Positions 6,407 through 9,531 of a stretch of DNA of 9,531 nucleotides are shown here, piece by piece. Location of the stretch: assembly GCA_005884855.1 (NCBI GenBank), contig VAZS01000092.1, forward strand, positions 1 through 9,531. Direction: 5' to 3'. Numbering within the stretch: the stretch's first letter is position 1; the number at the start of each line of letters is the position of its first letter. The stretch is from Alphaproteobacteria bacterium. GTDB lineage: Bacteria > Pseudomonadota > Alphaproteobacteria > Rhizobiales > Xanthobacteraceae. The notes under the pieces were generated by a model. It was not told the DNA's origin and ran no database searches. It worked only from the letters and a program-made list of their open reading frames with translations. The translations under genes were made by a program, and so were the position numbers.

Positions 6407-7703
6407 TCGGCACTCCCATTTCGAGCCGCAACTGCAATAAGTACGGCTCGAGCGCAGCCATCGTGCGATCGAGCGCGCCGCCAAGCTCTCCGACCACGCG
6501 GCGCGCGGCCGCAGCCGATGATTCGCGCGAGGCCGGGTCGGCCAGCAGTTGGCCGAGTTGTTTCACCAGGTCTTCCAGCGTGTCGGCTCTTCTCGCACCA
6601 TCTACGGCGCCAAGCGCCCCATAAATGTCATTGAAATTGAACACGTGGGGGCCATGAACGATTGAGGCGCCGAGCTTCACCGCCTCGATCGGATTTTGCC
6701 CGCCATGTTCGATCAGCGATCCTCCCATGAACACGATCGGTGCCAGCCGATAGAACAATCCCAGTTCACCCATGGTGTCCGCAACATAGATGTCCGTGGT
6801 CGCGGTCGGCAGTTCCTCGCGCGAGCGCAACGATACGTGCAGGCCGGAAGCCGGGATGCTGCGGGCGATGGCTTCGCCGCGATTGGGATGCCGAGGCACG
6901 ATCACCGTGAGCAGCGATGGAAAGAAGCCTGCAAGCGTCCGATGCGCTTCAAGCAAAATGTTCTCCTCGCCGGGATGGGTCGAGGCCGCCACAATGATCG
7001 GTCGGCCGCGCGTCATCATCATAAGCCGCTCGAGCTTGACGGGATCGGCTGATGGCGCCGGCACGTCCAGCTTCAAATTGCCTGTGATAACGACGGTTCG
7101 GCTACCAAGCTCGGCAAACCGCTCGGCATCGACATCGGATTGCGCCAGGCAGAGGTCGAACCGGCCAAGCAGCGCGGAAATCGTACCGGCGAGCCGGCGC
7201 CAGCGCGGAAAGGAGCGATGCGACATGCGGCCGTTGATCAGGACCATCGGAAGCCGCCGCGCCGCGCTGGAGAGAATGAGATTGGGCCACAAATCGGATT
7301 CGATGAACAGCGCGAGGGTCGGCTGCCAGTGATCGAGGAAGCGCCCGACATAGCGCGGAGAGTCGTAGGGTACATATTGATGAATGACGTCGGAGGGAAA
7401 CCGCTTGGCAACGATAGCGGCCGACGTCACCGTACCTGAGGTCAGGAGAACGCGGATACCGAGCGCGCGCAACCTCTCGATCAGGGCAGCGGCCGCCAGC
7501 ACCTCCCCGACGCTGGCGCCGTGAATCCAAACCAGCGGTCCCTGCGGCCGGATGTCGTGGCTCATCCCGCGCCGCTCATCGATCCGCGCCGGATCCTCCT
7601 TGCCCTGTCTCAGCCGCCGCTTGATTAGCGCTGGGGCCAGCGGCACCACGACCGAGGACAGCTTCTGATAAACACGCAGCGTTATCGGCAGGGTGTTAGC
7701 CAA
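6399..7703 (-). CDS. waaA: 3-deoxy-D-manno-octulosonic acid (Kdo) transferase
   Basis: WaaA (KdtA) transfers Kdo from CMP-Kdo to the lipid A precursor, the first step of LPS core assembly on the inner membrane. The 434-residue product has the usual length. Features: N-terminal membrane anchor (about 10-28), WIHGASVGE with the expected catalytic base E67, LTSGTVTSA (87-95), FIESDLWPN (133-141), TGNLKLD (207-213), STHPGEE (241-247), DTMGELGLFY (309-318), and the CMP-Kdo-binding GGSLIEHGGQNPIEA (327-341). I chose the TTG at 7703: GGAGG (7710-7714) lies 6 nt upstream and the protein then begins MANTLPITLR, as expected for relatives. A longer in-frame start at 7739 would place this ribosome-binding site inside the gene. 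The start overlaps the original stop (7696-7698) of the broken DUF374 gene; the 3' end overlaps lpxK. Confidence 0.95.
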   Translation of the reverse strand: MANTLPITLRVYQKLSSVVVPLAPALIKRRLRQGKEDPARIDERRGMSHDIRPQGPLVWIHGASVGEVLAAAALIERLRALGIRVLLTSGTVTSAAIVAKRFPSDVIHQYVPYDSPRYVGRFLDHWQPTLALFIESDLWPNLILSSAARRLPMVLINGRMSHRSFPRWRRLAGTISALLGRFDLCLAQSDVDAERFAELGSRTVVITGNLKLDVPAPSADPVKLERLMMMTRGRPIIVAASTHPGEENILLEAHRTLAGFFPSLLTVIVPRHPNRGEAIARSIPASGLHVSLRSREELPTATTDIYVADTMGELGLFYRLAPIVFMGGSLIEHGGQNPIEAVKLGASIVHGPHVFNFNDIYGALGAVDGARRADTLEDLVKQLGQLLADPASRESSAAAARRVVGELGGALDRTMAALEPYLLQLRLEMGVPNA

Positions 7704-8300
7704 TGCTTGCCTCCGAACGCCCCACCTGCTCATAGGCACGGCGGGTCGCCTCGTTCAAATTTATCTCCAGCTGCACCCGAATCCTTTCCATTGTTTCGGG
7801 ATCGGCGTCGGGAGGCACAAAAATCGGTTCAATGCCCACCAATGCGCCTCGTCCGAATGGCAGGTTGATGGTGGTGTGCGCTTCGGCACGTCGGCAGTAG
7901 AGGCGACGTTATAGCCGCCCTCGAGCGCGCGCACCATCTCCTTGAACGCGCCGACGCCGCCCTTGCGATGAAACGCCGAGCCGTGATCGCCGGAGCCGCG
8001 GATCGTGTCGATGCCGAGCCGTTCAGCGGCGATGGCGTTGAACTCGCCGTCGCGATGCCGCGATATCAGCGCCTTGGCGCGATGACTCTCGTTGGTCTTG
8101 ATGAATGGCGTCAGAAGATGCTGGCCGTGCCAGAACGCAAAGATCGCCGGTTGCGCCGGCTCCACCAGTTCATACACGTTTGCCGGGTCGAAGCTGAATT
8201 TGTTAGTGCGCCAGACCAGGCGGAGATACTCGGCCGCGAGAAAACCAACAGCGCGTTGGACGCGGCTGCTGCGAAGCAAATTGCGAACCAGCTTTTTCAA
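7696..8300 (-). pseudogene. DUF374 (LpxJ-like) lysophospholipid acyltransferase, broken by internal deletion and frameshift
   Basis: The DUF374 family belongs to the LPLAT superfamily and includes LpxJ, a lipid A secondary acyltransferase of epsilonproteobacteria; the placement before waaA and lpxK suggests a related acylation role. Residues 1-140 look normal: an N-terminal hydrophobic anchor, FWHGQHLLTPF (56-66), LISRHRDGEFNAIAAERLGI (78-97), RGSGDHGSAFHRKGGVGAFK (101-120) and GGYNVASTADVPK (128-140). The next ~38 residues expected (a VSRVAGLGIV-type segment and following strand) are absent. The normal C-terminus (TTINLPFGRGALVGIEP to EASIG) follows at once, but in another frame, from 7875 to the stop at 7696-7698. 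In the original frame translation runs through an unrelated tail to a stop at 7761. The missing length is 1 modulo 3. The start is TTG at 8300, overlapping the DUF4170 stop (TTGA). Unless it is a sequence error, the gene is inactive. Confidence 0.87.
7710..7714 (-). promoter_or_regulatory. Ribosome-binding site setting the waaA TTG start
   Basis: GGAGG on the minus strand stands 6 nt before the TTG at 7703. It is the best Shine-Dalgarno in the operon and supports the TTG over the ATG codons about 30 nt further upstream. It lies inside the 3' end of the DUF374 reading frame. Confidence 0.75.
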
Positions 8301-8545
8301 CGGGCCGTCTTTGCGTCTTGACCTGGATCGAGCAACCGATGGAGGTGAACGATGAAATAGCGCATGTGGGCGTTGTCAACGGTCTGCTGCGCCTTCGCCT
8401 TCCAGGCCGCGTAAGCGGTGGCGTAGTTCGGGAACACGCCGACGATTTCCACCTTGTCGAGATCCTTGAAAGTCGTGCTATCGAGATCCGTCAGTTCGCC
8501 CCCGAGGACGAGATGAAGCAATTGCTGCTGGGCGCGATCCGCCAT
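8297..8545 (-). CDS. DUF4170 domain protein
   Basis: This is an 82-residue conserved protein of unknown function found mainly in alphaproteobacteria. Recognisable segments are LLHLVLGGELTDLDSTTFKD (9-28), VEIVGVFPNYATAYAAWKAK (32-51) and the closing VDNAHMRYFIVHLHRLLDP (56-74). There is no signal peptide or membrane segment, so it is likely cytosolic. The ATG at 8545 is preceded by AAGGGG with 4 nt spacing, and the family begins there; the open frame extends 12 codons further without homology. It sits between the cysQ-like gene and the acyltransferase, overlapping the latter by one TTGA step. The placement suggests a role linked to envelope assembly, but no function can be assigned. Confidence 0.88.
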   Translation of the reverse strand: MADRAQQQLLHLVLGGELTDLDSTTFKDLDKVEIVGVFPNYATAYAAWKAKAQQTVDNAHMRYFIVHLHRLLDPGQDAKTAR

Positions 8546-8602
8546 GATTCCCCTTTTCCTGACACGGTACCCGGCAGCCAAATTTGCGGCAATCCGCGGC
8601 GT

Positions 8603-9382
8603 TCAAGGCAACGGGCGGTTTCGAAAATGCTCGACAATGCGTGCATGCCGATCGCGCCCCGCTGCCACCAGCACCCCATGCGCCACTTCCCGGCGATTGT
8701 AGAGCAGCGTGTCCCCCGATAGCGCGGTCATGCTACCATTCGCTTCCTCCACGATCAAATTGGCCGCGGCAAGATCCCAATCTCGGCTTTGACCGCCGGC
8801 AAAGGCCGCATCCAGGCTTCCCTGCGCGACCCGGCACAGCCGAAGAGCCAGCGATCCGATACGGGGATGCAGAATGATTTCATCAGCGGATTGCTTGAGG
8901 CGCTCGACCAGCGGCTTGGGGCCAGCCACCCGCGAAAAATCCATTTCGCTGCCGGAGGTTGCACGCACCGGCACATCGTTCAGCACGGCGCCTTGCCCGC
9001 GCGCGGCAAAAAACAATTCATCGCTGGCCGGAGCAAACACTGCCCCGAGCACCGGTGAACCGCGCTCGACCAACGCGACGCTTACGCACCAGTCTCCACG
9101 GCCGGCGAGATAGCCACGGGTGCCGTCGATCGGATCGACGATCCATACTAGGCGCTTTGCAAGTCGCGACTCGTCATCGGAGCTTTCCTCCGAGAGCCAG
9201 CCATAGTCCGGCGTGACGGAGCGCAGCTTGTTTTCGAGCAGGTCGTTAACGGCGATGTCGGCTTCGGATACCGGCGACGAGGCGCCTTTGGTCCATTTTT
9301 TTAATTCGGTGCGAAATAGTGATAGCGCCAGCGCGCCAGCCTGCCGGACGGTGTCCTTTAGCAGCGCGGCATCGCGGGTCAT
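8603..9382 (-). CDS. cysQ: CysQ-like 3'(2'),5'-bisphosphate nucleotidase / inositol monophosphatase family
   Basis: The 259-residue protein is a Li+-sensitive, Mg2+-dependent phosphatase of the inositol monophosphatase fold. CysQ removes the 3'-phosphate of PAP made in sulfate assimilation; inositol phosphate is the alternative substrate. Motifs: SSPVSEADIAVNDLL (35-49), WLSEES (62-67), the metal-binding core WIVDPIDGTRGYLAG (80-94, D83 and D86), and SRDWDLAAANLIVEEANG (199-216, D203), all complete. The ATG at 9382 was chosen because family homology begins at MTRDAALL; a TTG at 9421, overlapping the end of the tldE/pmbA gene, is the alternative. It lies 25 bp after that gene and 57 bp before DUF4170 in a single-strand operon. 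Family certain; substrate moderately certain. Confidence 0.9.
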   Translation of the reverse strand: MTRDAALLKDTVRQAGALALSLFRTELKKWTKGASSPVSEADIAVNDLLENKLRSVTPDYGWLSEESSDDESRLAKRLVWIVDPIDGTRGYLAGRGDWCVSVALVERGSPVLGAVFAPASDELFFAARGQGAVLNDVPVRATSGSEMDFSRVAGPKPLVERLKQSADEIILHPRIGSLALRLCRVAQGSLDAAFAGGQSRDWDLAAANLIVEEANGSMTALSGDTLLYNRREVAHGVLVAAGRDRHARIVEHFRNRPLP

Positions 9383-9407
9383 GTATATTTCGCGCCCGAT
9401 GCCCGCG

Positions 9408-9531
9408 CTAACGTCCGCCAAGCGTCAATCCCTCGATCCGTACCGTCGGGGCATTCACGCCATAGCGGAATTCAAGATCGTTGGCTGGCCTCAATGTCTT
9501 GAATATCTCAAGCAGATGACCCGCGATCGTG
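9408..9531 (-). CDS. tldE: TldE/PmbA-type protein, C-terminal 40 residues (5' end outside window)
   Basis: The last 40 residues of a minus-strand gene read GHLLEIFKTLRPANDLEFRY and then GVNAPTVRIEGLTLGGR before TAG (9408-9410). Such an ending (DLEFR...APTVRIEGLT) is characteristic of the C-terminal domain of TldD/TldE (PmbA) proteins, a two-subunit metalloprotease that matures peptides and degrades antitoxins such as CcdA. TldE is favoured over TldD, though this fragment does not contain the region that would separate them. It is the upstream gene of the operon leading into cysQ and the lipid A genes. Confidence 0.75.
   Translation of the reverse strand, partial: TIAGHLLEIFKTLRPANDLEFRYGVNAPTVRIEGLTLGGR

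Noticed and set aside
8560..8602. Short hairpin-like GC/AT symmetric sequence between cysQ and DUF4170
   Set aside because: Only an 8-bp CAAATTTG palindrome with imperfect flanks, easily due to chance, with no terminator T-run.
1..9531. Mobile element, phage, CRISPR or defence system
   Set aside because: No transposase, integrase, repeat-spacer array, tRNA or atypical-composition island was found; apart from the lesions the genes are ordinary core functions in an expected order.

Overview
The window looks like chromosomal core DNA of an alphaproteobacterium of the Bradyrhizobium/Rhodopseudomonas group (Nitrobacteraceae). The support is high GC, gene content and order, frequent GTG/TTG starts, small rhizobial families (DUF2093, DUF4170), and an intergenic palindrome of the type scattered through Bradyrhizobium genomes. 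This placement comes from recognition, not from a search.

Left part (1-2600): the 3' end of an ACAD10/11-like acyl-CoA dehydrogenase (+) faces purD (-, purine synthesis) across a large inverted repeat. Upstream of purD, on the same strand, is a small winged-helix regulator. The 175 bp between that regulator and the divergent xseA holds a perfect 8+5+8 palindrome, a good operator candidate.

Middle (2600-5320): xseA (+, exonuclease VII large subunit) ends in QGSLF, which resembles a sliding-clamp-binding motif. It runs tail to tail into an exported dienelactone-hydrolase-like protein (-) whose nucleophile elbow carries Ala instead of Ser/Cys.

Right part (5320-9531): a minus-strand operon reads tldE/pmbA (partial), a cysQ-like phosphatase, DUF4170, a DUF374 acyltransferase, waaA (Kdo transferase) and lpxK (lipid A 4'-kinase). 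A convergent DUF2093 gene meets the end of lpxK. This is the late lipid A/Kdo assembly block.

The block carries two apparent deletions. The DUF374 gene lacks an internal segment and is frameshifted; its C-terminal half is still readable in another frame and ends at the waaA start. The 3' ends of lpxK and DUF2093 seem to have been removed together, so each gene now reads into the other's antisense strand, LpxK is about 30 residues short, and DUF2093 has an antisense-encoded tail. Either this lineage has altered lipid A assembly or the assembly lost short segments; the sequence alone cannot tell which.

I see no mobile element, CRISPR array, RNA gene or evident new defence system. The most interesting signals are the two deletions, the operator-like palindrome, the nucleophile substitution and the covarying arms of the inverted repeat.
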